Source: Erpetoichthys calabaricus
Lineage: Eukaryota > Chordata > Cladistia > Polypteriformes > Polypteridae
NCBI RefSeq assembly: GCF_900747795.2
Contig: NC_041401.2
Coordinates: forward strand, 121,059,722-121,123,721
Reading direction: 5' to 3'
Length of the DNA: 64,000 nt
Part shown: in pieces, positions 14,001 to 26,000 of the stretch
How the letters are laid out: every line of letters begins with the position of its first letter
Position numbering within the stretch: the stretch's first letter is position 1
The notes under the pieces: generated by a model
The model's database searches: none
Seen by the model: only the letters and a program-made list of their open reading frames with translations
Told to the model about the DNA's origin: nothing
Program-made: the position numbers and the translations under genes

Positions 14001-17000
14001 TCTGATGTGTTTTCAAAGTGTTCCTTTAATTTTTTTGAGCAGTTTACAAAAAGAGTCATGTCATATATTTGAAATATTAATGTGTGCTTCAATTTGAATG
14101 TTTAAAGTCTAAATATTCTCAATCGTAATTGAAACGTGTCATTTTCACCTTCTGGTAGAGGTCCATAGAGAGCAAAGGATCAAAACTCAAAAATAGCATC
14201 ATATTTGTAAGCATTCATCCATCCATCCATTTTCCAACCCGCTGAATCCGAACACAGGGTCACGGGGGTCTGCTGGAGCCAATCCCAGCCAACACAGGGC
14301 ACAAGGCAGGAACCAATCCCAGGCAGGGTGCCAACCCACCGCAGGTATTTGTAATCACTGACCTTTAAATAGTCTAAAACAATACCCCACATGCTTATAT
14401 TTGAAATTTGTCATTTTTAACATTCTGCGAGCGGCTCTTAGAGGGCTAGGACCACCTGCAAAGAATCAAATATCTAAAATATAATTTTACTGATGAGTCG
14501 AATGGTACATCATATGTGGGGGTTTTCTCATATCAGTGAGTCAGGAAGCACTGGACCGAAAAACTGACGTGATTTCAGCACGATATTAAGCAATTCCTAT
14601 GAATGCAACTAGAAAATAATAACAGTAATGGAATTGACTTGATTAAAAACGTCAAAACAGACAAAGATGCATGTGTAAATAAACGTTAATACTGCACACA
14701 CTCATGCACGTCCCTTTTGGTCTAATTAAAAGCCACCGCTCAATCTGACATGGCATCTTCGAGTTCTGGGCTGAAACTGGAGTACCCAGAGAAAAGCCAT
14801 TGGGAGAAAAATGGTATTAATAAACAGCAGAAGCAAGCAGTTACAGTATTTTGATGCCACCTCACATCATGGCAGCCATTGTTCTGGTAGGGTACCGTTA
14901 GGGAGTGATATCTGCATTGTATCACACTCCATATTGTCTTTGCGTGTAATTCTGGTGACCGTGAGCCCCAAGACTGAAGAGGGACTAGAGGAGTTAGCTC
15001 AGTGTCAGTCCATGGCAGGTGATGCCATCTGGGCCTGGTAGCACTCCAGCAAGGAAAGGTGGTCAATGGGAAGATTGTATACTGTAACGACTAAGGCATT
15101 GGAATTAAAACCATAGGGACTCCTGGTTCAAGTCCCATCCACCATATGATCCAGAGCTACCGAGTTAAATTAGCTGTGCCACAATTTTCAGGAAAATGTA
15201 TTGAACCAATTATAATCTGTAAATGATATTAGCTATAAGTTATAATTTTGTAAATTATCTGAGCTGACTGTAAATGAGTATTTACGGTATCACCCAATGA
15301 TCAGTAGAGGGTGCCACCTCTCTGTAGATCAGGTATCTCCAACTCCAGTTCTGGATCAGCGCCACAGTGGTTGCAAGTTTTCATTCTAACCATTTTCTTA
15401 ATTTGTGACTTTCACTGGTAATTAATTCTTTTGCCTTAATTTTAATTGACTTGCTATTTAAGGCACAGATCCCTTGTTTCTGTTTCCTTAATTAGCAGCT
15501 AAACAATAATGAGATACAAAACGAGCCAACACAAGACCAGTGTCCATCACACAATATCCGAAAATAAAGAAAGGTGAAGGTCTCAGTCATGTTGATCTGC
15601 TAAGATTCACAAAACGATTGGATGGTTCTATTAGAAAATGAAAATCAATAATTCTGGAAACGTCTGCTGGAGTAGAATGAGAGCAGAACAAGCCATGGAG
15701 TAACATAACTGGTTTAATTAACAACAAGAATCGACTTCTAATTAAGAAACTGGTTGGAGTTTGAGGCCCTGACTTTGCTGGCCATCTCATGGCTCACTTA
15801 ATATCTCATTTCTGCTGGGGTGCCATTTGAGAAAAAAACTGAAATAATTCAGAAGACCCAATCTTATGAAAACAAGTCAATTAAAAAGAAAGGGAGAAAA
15901 GTGAATTAGCACTGATTAAGATAAGGGTTAGAATGAAAACCGGTAGCCACAGCAGCGCTCCAGGACAAGAGTTGGAGACCCCTGCTGTAGATGATGTAAA
16001 ATGCTGACACAGAGTCCTCCATTGTTTTTTTTCTTCTGGATCTCCCAAATCATTCTGAGAAGACGTGAGAGCCTTCATGTGGCCACCATTACCAGTACAG
16101 CCCCACTGCCACCTTTGTGTGTCTATGAAAGAGAATGAAAGGTCGCTCCGCTTACTGGGCCACCTCAGAGCCACAAGAATGACACAAATAATAAGTTTAT
16201 ACATACTTATATTTATATGAGTCTCAGTTAGGGTCTGTCTGGAGACCCAACATAAAAGTCAGCAGTGAGGCCCACAGCAGTTAGCTGGGTGCTCTCTGTG
16301 CTCCTGTTGCTATCTCCTCCACAGGAGTGAGCAGAATGTTGGAGTGAAAGGTTATGGAGGGCAGCAATTCCAAAGTCACAGGGTTAAGCTGATCAGCAAC
16401 TGTGGTCCGGCGTCCACCATGCCAGGGTGGGGTAACACTTTTTGTAACTTTACGAAGACACTGTGTTGGTGCAACAAACCCCTAGCTAGACGTTTTGCCA
16501 CCCACTAGAATTTTCTGGAAAGCAACTTTCTGAGTCTTTCAGCCAGCAGAAAGCAAGAAATGCCTTCTCACAAGTATACAGTAAGTAACACAAGAATGAA
16601 AACAAAGGCAATAAAGCATAATACAAGTAAAATAGTGTTAGTGGTAATAAACCGAACAAAAATAATGTATACTGTATATTGTATATGAAAAAATACTGTT
16701 AAATAAGCAGGTTTTTTATATGAGTGCAAAGCTTATGAAACACACAGACGAGCAATGCCCTGAGTATTAATAATCTCACTGCTGCCTCCAGGCCAGCATG
16801 TGTATCTGTATGTTAGGCTGACCCCTGGTCTCGGGAAGAGCTATAAGTTGGCATCTGCCATACTCATCCAATTGCCGGTACACTTTGAAATATTCTTAGT
16901 GAACTTGGATGGAGTGTACCAAGGTCACCATTGACTCTTGACCTGCCCTGTCCATGTGCATTTCACTTCAGGCACTCCAGTTTCCATCTCATATTCCAAA

Positions 17001-20000
17001 GATGTGCTGAGTGTGAGGAGTGAGTGTGTGCATTAGTGGACCTCTGATGAGCTGATCAAGGCCGTCTTAACAGCATCACAGGCCACTGGTCAAAGTAGTG
17101 CACTGGGGCCCCTGATTTGATAGCAAAACAGAAACATACACAGGCATGAGAAACATCATGGGCCCCTGGCCAATGCCCATTGTGCCAATATGTTAAGACG
17201 ACCCTACACCACCTTGTGTACTGTGCTTCCGGGATGGTGGATGGCTAGATGATCTGACCATGTTTGGTTTTGGCCTTTTCTGGGGATGAGCTGCCCCCTA
17301 GTGGCAGGAATGTGTGCATAGCAGAAGATAATGGTGGTTTATAGCCCATCTACTTTACATGTCAATTAATGTCTGGTCACAGATTCTAATAAACTAATAC
17401 AGTTAATATGTGCAGGTACTTTCATTTTTTTTAATTATACAAGACAAGTTATGTAACCAACATAGGAAAGAAATGGACAACAATTCATTGTCAGACCTGC
17501 TTTATCCAGCAGGGTAGTGTGGGTAGGATGAAGTGGCACGCAGTGACATCAGGTACAGCTTTTTTTTTAAATGCTCAAAAGTATCAGCAGGAGAAAGAAG
17601 AACATAAAGCTGCGGTTAATAAGAATTTTCTTGAAAATTAACCTCTGAGACTCTATATTTCTCAGGAAAAGATAAGATCTGGAGGATGTACTGGCCACCT
17701 AGTCATTGCTGTTCAGTCACACGTCCAGGATGGCTGTGCCATTATTTGATGATGTGACAGTGTAGTCTGTTACTGGTGACGTCCTCTCCCCTGTTAGGTC
17801 TATTGTGGGTTCCAAGGGTGATGTAACAAGAACATCCATACAAGCAGTTCAGTGCTGACATAAGATGGATCGTCCCACCCATTGAACACACTCTGCTTTG
17901 GCACACTGTTGACACATCAACCCCATTACTCTGTGATAGCTCACTGCCACCACCTTATGCAATCATGCAATGCAGTCACCAAAAACACTCCATCACAGAG
18001 AGCACACCAGCAGTCGAACATCTCATCAACACAGCAAAACATGTCACTCTGTCATTCCATAGAGCACATCGATCATACTGTACAAGATGACACCCCGCAC
18101 ATTTCACACGCGACATTCACACCTTGCAAAAATGGCAATCTCCTACACCCACAAAGCACGCACACAGAAACACACACACCATTTCACTCAGCGTTCCTGT
18201 GTTGTCACTCTCCAAGTCACATTGGTCACACCTGTCATGGTCTGGATTTTGCTTTACATTTCATCAGCCTTTTCCTTGGCTCATAAAAATAATGGAGGTA
18301 TCATTTTAGGTGTTTAGACATCAAGGAATTAAATGGTGTAAATAACATGACGAAATGACAATGTTAAAGTTTTAGGACACCTTGCAGCCAACCCCGTATA
18401 ACTGAAAGAGCACAAAAGCAAAAAAAAAACCTAATTTAAAAATACAAAGCGAGTCTTCCTCAGATGATTGCGTTAGGTTGACTGCCCAAGATGGCAGCTC
18501 TTCCAGATTTCAGGCATTCTGGGAGGAAGATACAGGTCCAGGTGGACAGATCCTGGAAGTGGAAGGGTGTCAATGTTCCATTTTGGAGAGAGAGCTTTGT
18601 TATACGGCGCCATCTCCTGTCTTGGCGGAGAATTACCATCACCAAGCCTTTAACCTGTTTCCCATTCACACATCCTATTTTTTTTTTTAATTTAGAAAGT
18701 TTTTGAAGACGTTATTTTTGAAAAAACATCGCAGCTTGATATCATTTTATTTTTATTATAAACTGCTTGATGTTTGTTATGCAGAGTTGCCAGCGAGTTA
18801 CTAGGCAGGAAGATCAGGAGTTTGCGACGCGTGATGTCTTTGAGGCAATGGTGTAAAGGTCAACGCCATACACTTCCTTCCTAACTATCATAGTCTTTGT
18901 ATAAGTCAAAATATGAAATTATTGTTAACGGTATCTCTAGTTGCAAACACTTTTCAGTTCTTTGACTTTGGCTTATGCTACTGGAAATATTCTGGTTCTC
19001 CGTCTGTGATTTTATCTCACATCCTGGCCTTTGTTTATTTAATTCCAACTTTGGCTTGTTATTACAATTGAAATCCATCTTCTGATTCTATCTAACTTTA
19101 ACCTGCTGCCACCGTCCATATGCAGCCAGAACAAGACCCCACTGTCACTAGGCACTTTCCTGTGGCAGGAACTTTTTAGAACCTCAGGAACTTTTGTAAC
19201 TTTCCCACTGAAGAAATTCAGCCCATTTGCAGTTCCGGTTAGATTGTTCCTGGTACTTTTTTTAGCTCCTACCTCATGGCATGTGAATTATCATGGGTGA
19301 AAGTCGGGAAATTAATTCTGCTGATTGGTTGATTACAAGCACTGATGCCATCTTACAAATCTGTTAGTAGTTTGAACTTTGGAAAGTTTTCAATGAAGAA
19401 GGAGCTCCACACTTTGCCCTGCATCACTCGTCATAGCTGCCACCCTGGTGTGCCATGTTTTACACCACACTGAAGCAGTAATCACTTTGAAGCAATAAGA
19501 TGTGAGGATACATTGTGAACTCCTGAACGAGCCTCACTTTGCACCACATGACTCTTCTTTGCATGTCACATATTTTGCATAAAAGTTACAATTCTTGTTG
19601 TGTGGTGGGAGAGCAGCACATGAATATGGGCAGGGACCACAAGTCGCCCAGGACTTGCATCATACAGGAACTCATTGGTTCCTGAAAGCAGAGTCCTTAC
19701 TGACACAACATGTTGGCCGACATCACCACACCGGCCACTCAGCCGCACTATAATCATTAAGAGAGGCCAATCCATTTTATCAAGCACATCATGCCATCCA
19801 TCTATAAGAACATGGCAGGCACCAGCTGTGGAGAGTGCACCTCCAGCAAACAATGCAACAAAAACAGCAAACAACAGTGGTGTCCATAATAAAACAAAGT
19901 GGCATTATGGCAAGACAGAAAACTGACCTGACCATTAAATCTCTTGACCTCTAAAACCCCCCAAAATTATATCTCTTATTTTTAGAGGTCAAGGAAAAGC

Positions 20001-23000
20001 TGAAAAAAATATAAAATAAAGTCCACATCATGACACCTAGACTTCAATATCCTTTTCTTTAAAGTTGATACCTCAAGTCAAGATTTGAAATGTGAGACTA
20101 ATCTATGTGAAGCCCTGGATGCAAAATATCACACCAGTCTCGTGTCACATGTTAATGCAAGCAAACCAATCACAGCCACTGAGGCGAAGAGTGCTGAATA
20201 TATAGCAGGTCTCTGACTAGTTTAAAAGATGTCACACACAAGCACAAAAGATAAAGTGCATGCATTTGCCAGGTTATCTTTTAATGAAACTGTATCATCA
20301 TTGGATTCTGGAATACAGGGTTCAGGGTTACAAGGAGCAAATTATTTCTACTTAAAGTGGAACAGCAGTAATCTTCTTCCTATATACAGGTTATATAAAA
20401 TGACAACATGTCCAGTGTCCGTACTCAACCATAATAACATCTACCATCTGCAATGTCCGATGAACAATCGAAACGAGAACCACAAAGAAAGATGGAGGCT
20501 AGAATGTCCGATGAAGAAGGACAAAAAAGTAGCGGGATTGGTTCAAGCCTTAATGTTCCTGAAGAAGGGGCCTGAGTTGCCCTGAAAGCTTGCATATTGT
20601 AATCTTTTTAGTTAGCCAATAAAAGGTGTCATTTTTCTTGACTTCTCGCTACATTCATTATGGCTAACACGGTACAACAACCTAGTACTACAAGCTCTGC
20701 CATGAAATTGTATTTTTCAGTATTAAAAAATCGAAAAACGTGACTGTTCCACTTTCGGCAAATATAGAAAGAGTGGCTTAACAGGATTTCAAATTCTAAC
20801 ACCCTGAAGGTGGGCATGTGGCAGCATGAGATGAAGGGCTCAGATTGGAAATGACATGAAGCTCCGCTAGTCTTCTGCAGAGCTGGGGTTCTTACTCAAA
20901 GTTAAGTAATCCATTATAAAGTTCTAATTACTTCTCTCAATTTATAATGGGATTACTTCTTGAAAAAAGTCGCCATATTACAAATTACCCAAAAGTCCAT
21001 TCAGAATCTTAATGTGAATTAAGCAGTCAATAAATTAAGCCACACACAAAAAGAATTCTTAATAAGCAAATACATCTTAATAAGTAAGACTAAAATGGAC
21101 TTAACCGCTGAAACACTTGCAAACATGGACTCGGTAAGCAGTAAAACGATTTTTACATTATAAAGGAGGAATTTTTCAAACAAAATTAAATGAATAAATA
21201 CATGCACAAATACATAAACGTACCATCACAATAAATACATAATAAGATAATGAAATGTGAGCAGAAATAAGTGTTTTTTGAAGCTATTTCTTTATGCATT
21301 TATTTAATTATTTTGTTCTTTATTTATTTTAGTGACACCTCACACAATGTGAAATACACCCTGAAAAGAAAGCTGTCACTGTCACCAATCAAAATTGAGA
21401 AGGCGGGCTCTAGCTAGTGCCCTGCTTTGATTGGTGAATCATCAGTAGCAGGGACCATACAGTTGCAGCTTTGCAGGCGCTTATAAGCCACAGGATTCCT
21501 GAGGCAAGTCAAGTGCATGCCGAACGTTGTGACCGTGCGAGTGCCTGAAAACAATGGCCAGATTTACAGCACAAACTAGCTACTTTGGTTCAAGAAGCTC
21601 TGAAATCTTCATCTTCTCAGGAGTCTGCTTCTGATGTGTGGTGTCAGCCTATAAATGTAACACTTGTCGGCCAAGGATTTACGTGTTCTGTACTGATGAT
21701 TTGCCAATCAAAAATGTTACTCGCTAGACTTTGACGTGTGAAAGGACAGTTTTAATTTCAAGGCATACTTCATGTTGCTTGAGGTGTCACTGGAAAAAAT
21801 AAATGAAGAAATAGTGAAATAAATGCATAAAGAAATAGGTGAGAAAAAACATATTTCATGACTCATTTACAGTAAGTATGCTCACATATCATTGAGTTTT
21901 TATTAATTAATTAATTTATTCATTTATGTACTTACTTATTCATTGTTACATTTCACAACACATGTATTTCATTTATTCATTTATTTATGTCCGAAATATT
22001 CCTCCATAGTGTAGAGACCAGCAGATGACAGCGCTTTTTGAATCAGGTCAGGCCGGCTCTCTGCAGCATTATTGTGTAAAACAATCGATACTCTTGTGTG
22101 TCTGTGTCTCTACCACCTCAGTGCTCTTTACGTCATTGAAAAAGGCACATGACAATGAAAAAGAAAGTATTTACATTTTGTAATTAACCATCCTACATTG
22201 AAAAACAATTACAGTATTCAGCTACCTTCCTTGTGCACAGAATTCTCCACTTTTACTGGAACATTAAAAAGCTGTGACAAAACAATCGAAACGCATGTCA
22301 GGATTCACTGATATATTCTACCACATCTGACACTTACCATATTTTTGTTTGATTGGATATTGAAAACTTTTTTGTTTTTGTAAATCCAATTTCTTAAGAG
22401 CTTGTTGATCAAGAGGCTGTGCATCACAATGAACAGAACTATTAATGTAGCCCTCATATGTTTAATCATTAAAGCTCTCAGAATCACACTTCTCTACGCT
22501 GTCTTCTTTGAAGTAGAATACAGTTCACTTCTTGTTTCATATTTTTCCAATGTGTTGTGAAACTGAAAAGTTATTATCTTTCAAAGGCAAGCTCGAAAGG
22601 TGATCTCTTAATAAAGACAAAGTTGACATCCTTACAATCCTGAAGTAAAACAAGATGTTAAATAATATCATAAAGTAACATACATCTCTGGTACAGACCT
22701 GGCAGAGGCATGAAATTCAGTGTACTGTACACCGATGTGACGATAGTGCACGTGTGCAGAGCAAATAGCGTGGGGAGGCCAAATCATGTAGCCACACTAA
22801 TCTTCTTCTTAATATAAAACGGAATATCAGCCCTTCAAGACGTTCACAACATTTATGTATTATTTACTTTGAAACATATGAGTAGTGTAAGTAAGAAAAT
22901 TCTGGTTTAGTCAGTAACTGTAATGTGATTATGAGAATTTCAGCTGTAACTCATTACACTGTTTTGTTAATGAGATTGTAGTAAAGTTGTTACTCTCAAA

Positions 23001-26000
23001 TCTGTGGCTTTAATAGGTCTGCTGCAGTGCACTCCTCCTTCAGTTTATCCTAAAATGGAGTTGTCAAGTGTGACTGCTATAAACCTGGAGACTGAATTCC
23101 TGACCCTTACAGTTGTAAATGAACAATTGCCATTACCTACACAGGATAACAATAATAATAATAATTCATTACATTTATATTGCACTTTTCTCAGTACTCA
23201 AACCGCTATCCACACATAGTTAGCCCCCAACATCTCGAGGGTGAAAGCAGACACTGGGATCCATCATTAAGTGTGTCACACACATTTGGGTGTGACCAGT
23301 TTGTCTTCACTGGTAACGTATTGTGTTCTCAGTTCATCTAATACATATTTTATAATGTAAAAAGGCAAAAAGTATGCATTTTATGAAGTTTTCAACAATT
23401 GAAATGAATCCATAATAAATAGAGTGCATATTTTAATGTGTGTAAGTTCTTAAACATTTATGTCCTAAATTGCTTTCTGTCATTGTAGCTCTACATGCAG
23501 ACATACCACAACAATGGCGCTCTGTGATTTGCGAAGTGAGGTTGCACTTAGCAGGTGTGCTGAGTATGCATTGCACAAGGACCACGACCACTAGAGGGTC
23601 CCCAAGACCCTCTGTACAAACTAATTTTGACTCCTCTGTATGTTTAGTTTTATAAAATACATGAAGAAGGTGCCCAAAAACAAATCTTGCATACTCCATT
23701 TGTACTCCTGTATGCAGGGTGCTGTAGATGTTGAGCAATTGCATCATTTAATATAGTTAACCAGTAACGGCGCACTGCTCGATAACATGCCGTGAATACA
23801 CTTGACTTGGGCATTCCTAGTTTTCATAGTCTTTCTCTGTACATTTAGCAATCGTTTGCTCAGAGGTTGATGCGCTTGCTGCTTCCCAAGCAGCTCTTCT
23901 TTTCTCCACCCTAGCAGCCCACTTCTTCTCTTCTTTCGTTGGCATCTTTTCGCGTTAAAACTGATTTAAGTCAGAGTTTGTGTTGCAATTACTTAGTACG
24001 TTTTCTTTCATTTTTCACTTAAGCTGGCACTTAAGTCTTCAGTCTGCCTCCAGAATGATTTAAGATATGGAGAGGTAGGGGAAGTGACGGCAAAGGTGGT
24101 AGCGATGAGATCGGCACCCGTACGCATACGCTGCACGGCCACCCTGCTGGCCGATGCCGAGAGTTGATTCTACAATAAAATAAATAAAATAAAAATAAAG
24201 AGTGTAATACAAAAATCATCACCCGGAAAGCAGGTCAATAGGTCAAACGGTTTGTGGGCTACATGTGATTTAAAATCCTGGACAGACAAACTTACAGCCA
24301 CGGTAGTGTATTATATAAGAAGATTGCTGTACTGATGTCTTTGGATTAGATAATAGGTGGCTGAACATCGGCCTTGTGGGATGGCATACATCTTAGCATA
24401 TGCACATTTGGCAGATCTAGTACTATGTTATGTAGCAAGAACTGTTTCTATGTCTTCAGAGCTTGTCAAAGATCGTAAAACCTAAAACATGGTAAAAGCT
24501 TATAAACGACTGTTATTTTATCAAAATTTGTTCCTTCTGTTTTTTCAACCGGCTTCTTATTTAGTGTCTGTGGTCTTAAAATGCATATCACGATTAAGTT
24601 GTACCCTTTGTTGCTGTTCCCCAGTGCAATCCAACCCTCTTGGACAGATCTTTCTTATTTTGGCCCCTCTTCTGCTTGGTGTCATTTTCTTGATGTGCTG
24701 CTACCTGAAGTTCAAGGAGAAGTTAAAGTGTCTTCAAGGTACCAATAAAAAGAGAACCATCCCCAAACCACTGCTTCTGCCCATTCGGCCTGACTGTCTG
24801 CTTAATACCAGTTGAGTAACTTTTTTCGAGTTATAAGATATCACTGCATCTTTCTGATCTGATGTCTTAGGTCCTCTCCCAATTGCTTATTCTCTTTTCC
24901 TTTCCTCACTGCAGTCTGCTTCCTACTTGCATTTCCTCCATCCTCTGACTTGTTGCTTGTCCCACTCCTAATGTGTCCTCTTGCTAGCCTCCTTGTCTCG
25001 GGCCTCATTGTCTGCCCCTCTTAGCCCCCTGCGCTGCACCTGGTGTTTTCCTAGTCATACTGGTTTGCCACCTTTTCCCAATCTGACTTATGAGCTTATG
25101 CTGTTTCCCAGTCTGTTGTTCCCCTCTGCTGTTTCTCTGGAGACTCAAGTGCCTCACATTTAACTTCTTTTCCACTTTCTTCACAGGCAGAGAGAACAAA
25201 GTGACCTGCGTGGTAAGTCAAGATTTAACAACAAGTGACACATTTCATTATGCTTGTCTGGGGGCCTAGTGGTGCCTCGTGAATCCAAATTCAAGGGTTC
25301 AAATCCCATAGTGCTCTGTGTGAAGTTCACACATGCTCCCAGTTTCTGAGTGGGTTAAATAGCCCTGTGTGGATGAGTGGGTGCAGTGGCAGATTGGTAC
25401 CAATTCAGGGCTGATTCATCTTTGCACCCGGCGCTGCTGGGATTGACTCCCTAGATCACATTAAGTGAATTTGATAATGTTATATTTTATATACTGGATG
25501 ACTGGCCTGAAGCTCCAGCTTTCATGACTGGAACTTAATTAAGCAACAACAACATTTATTTATATAGCACATTTTCATACAAGCCCTGCGGTGTGCTGGC
25601 GCCCTTCCCGGGGTTTGTTTCCTGCCTTGCACCCTGTGTTGCCTGGGATTGGCTCCAGTGACCCCCGTGACCCTGTAGTTAGGGTATAGCAGGTTGGATA
25701 ATGGATGGATTAATGGATTTTGATACAAATGATGTAGCTCAAAGTGCTTTACATAATGAAGAAAGAGAAAAAAAAAGAATTAAAATAAGGGAACACTAAT
25801 TAACATAGAATAAAAGTAAGGTCTGATGGCCAGGGAGAACAGAAAAAACAAAAAAAACTCCAGACAGCTGGAGAAAAAAAAAATCTGCAGGGGTTCCGAG
25901 ACCACGAGACCACCCAGCCCTCTCTAGGCATTCTACCTAACATAAATGATCTCAATCAGTCCTCATTGTATTCAGGGTTCACATGGAAGAACTTGATGAT

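Larger units (their letters stand above)
11573..24624 (+). other. TNFRSF1A intron 6 (13 kb)
   Basis: Phase-1 intron between the end of cysteine-rich domain 4 and the membrane exon. It contains a Tc1 transposon, SINE pieces, a hAT MITE with a perfect target duplication, a small TIR element, a foldback-like AT-rich element, a Penelope-like end and a Helitron end. The stretches 14360-15320, 15993-16960, 17213-20550, 22000-23140 and 23220-23770 hold no feature I can name. The 134-codon open frame at 17882-18286 is CA-rich low complexity, not a gene. Confidence 0.75.

Noticed and set aside
17882-18286. 134-codon open frame in TNFRSF1A intron 6
   Set aside because: CA/CAC-rich low-complexity sequence full of His and Thr, with overlapping open frames; no domain or splice signal.
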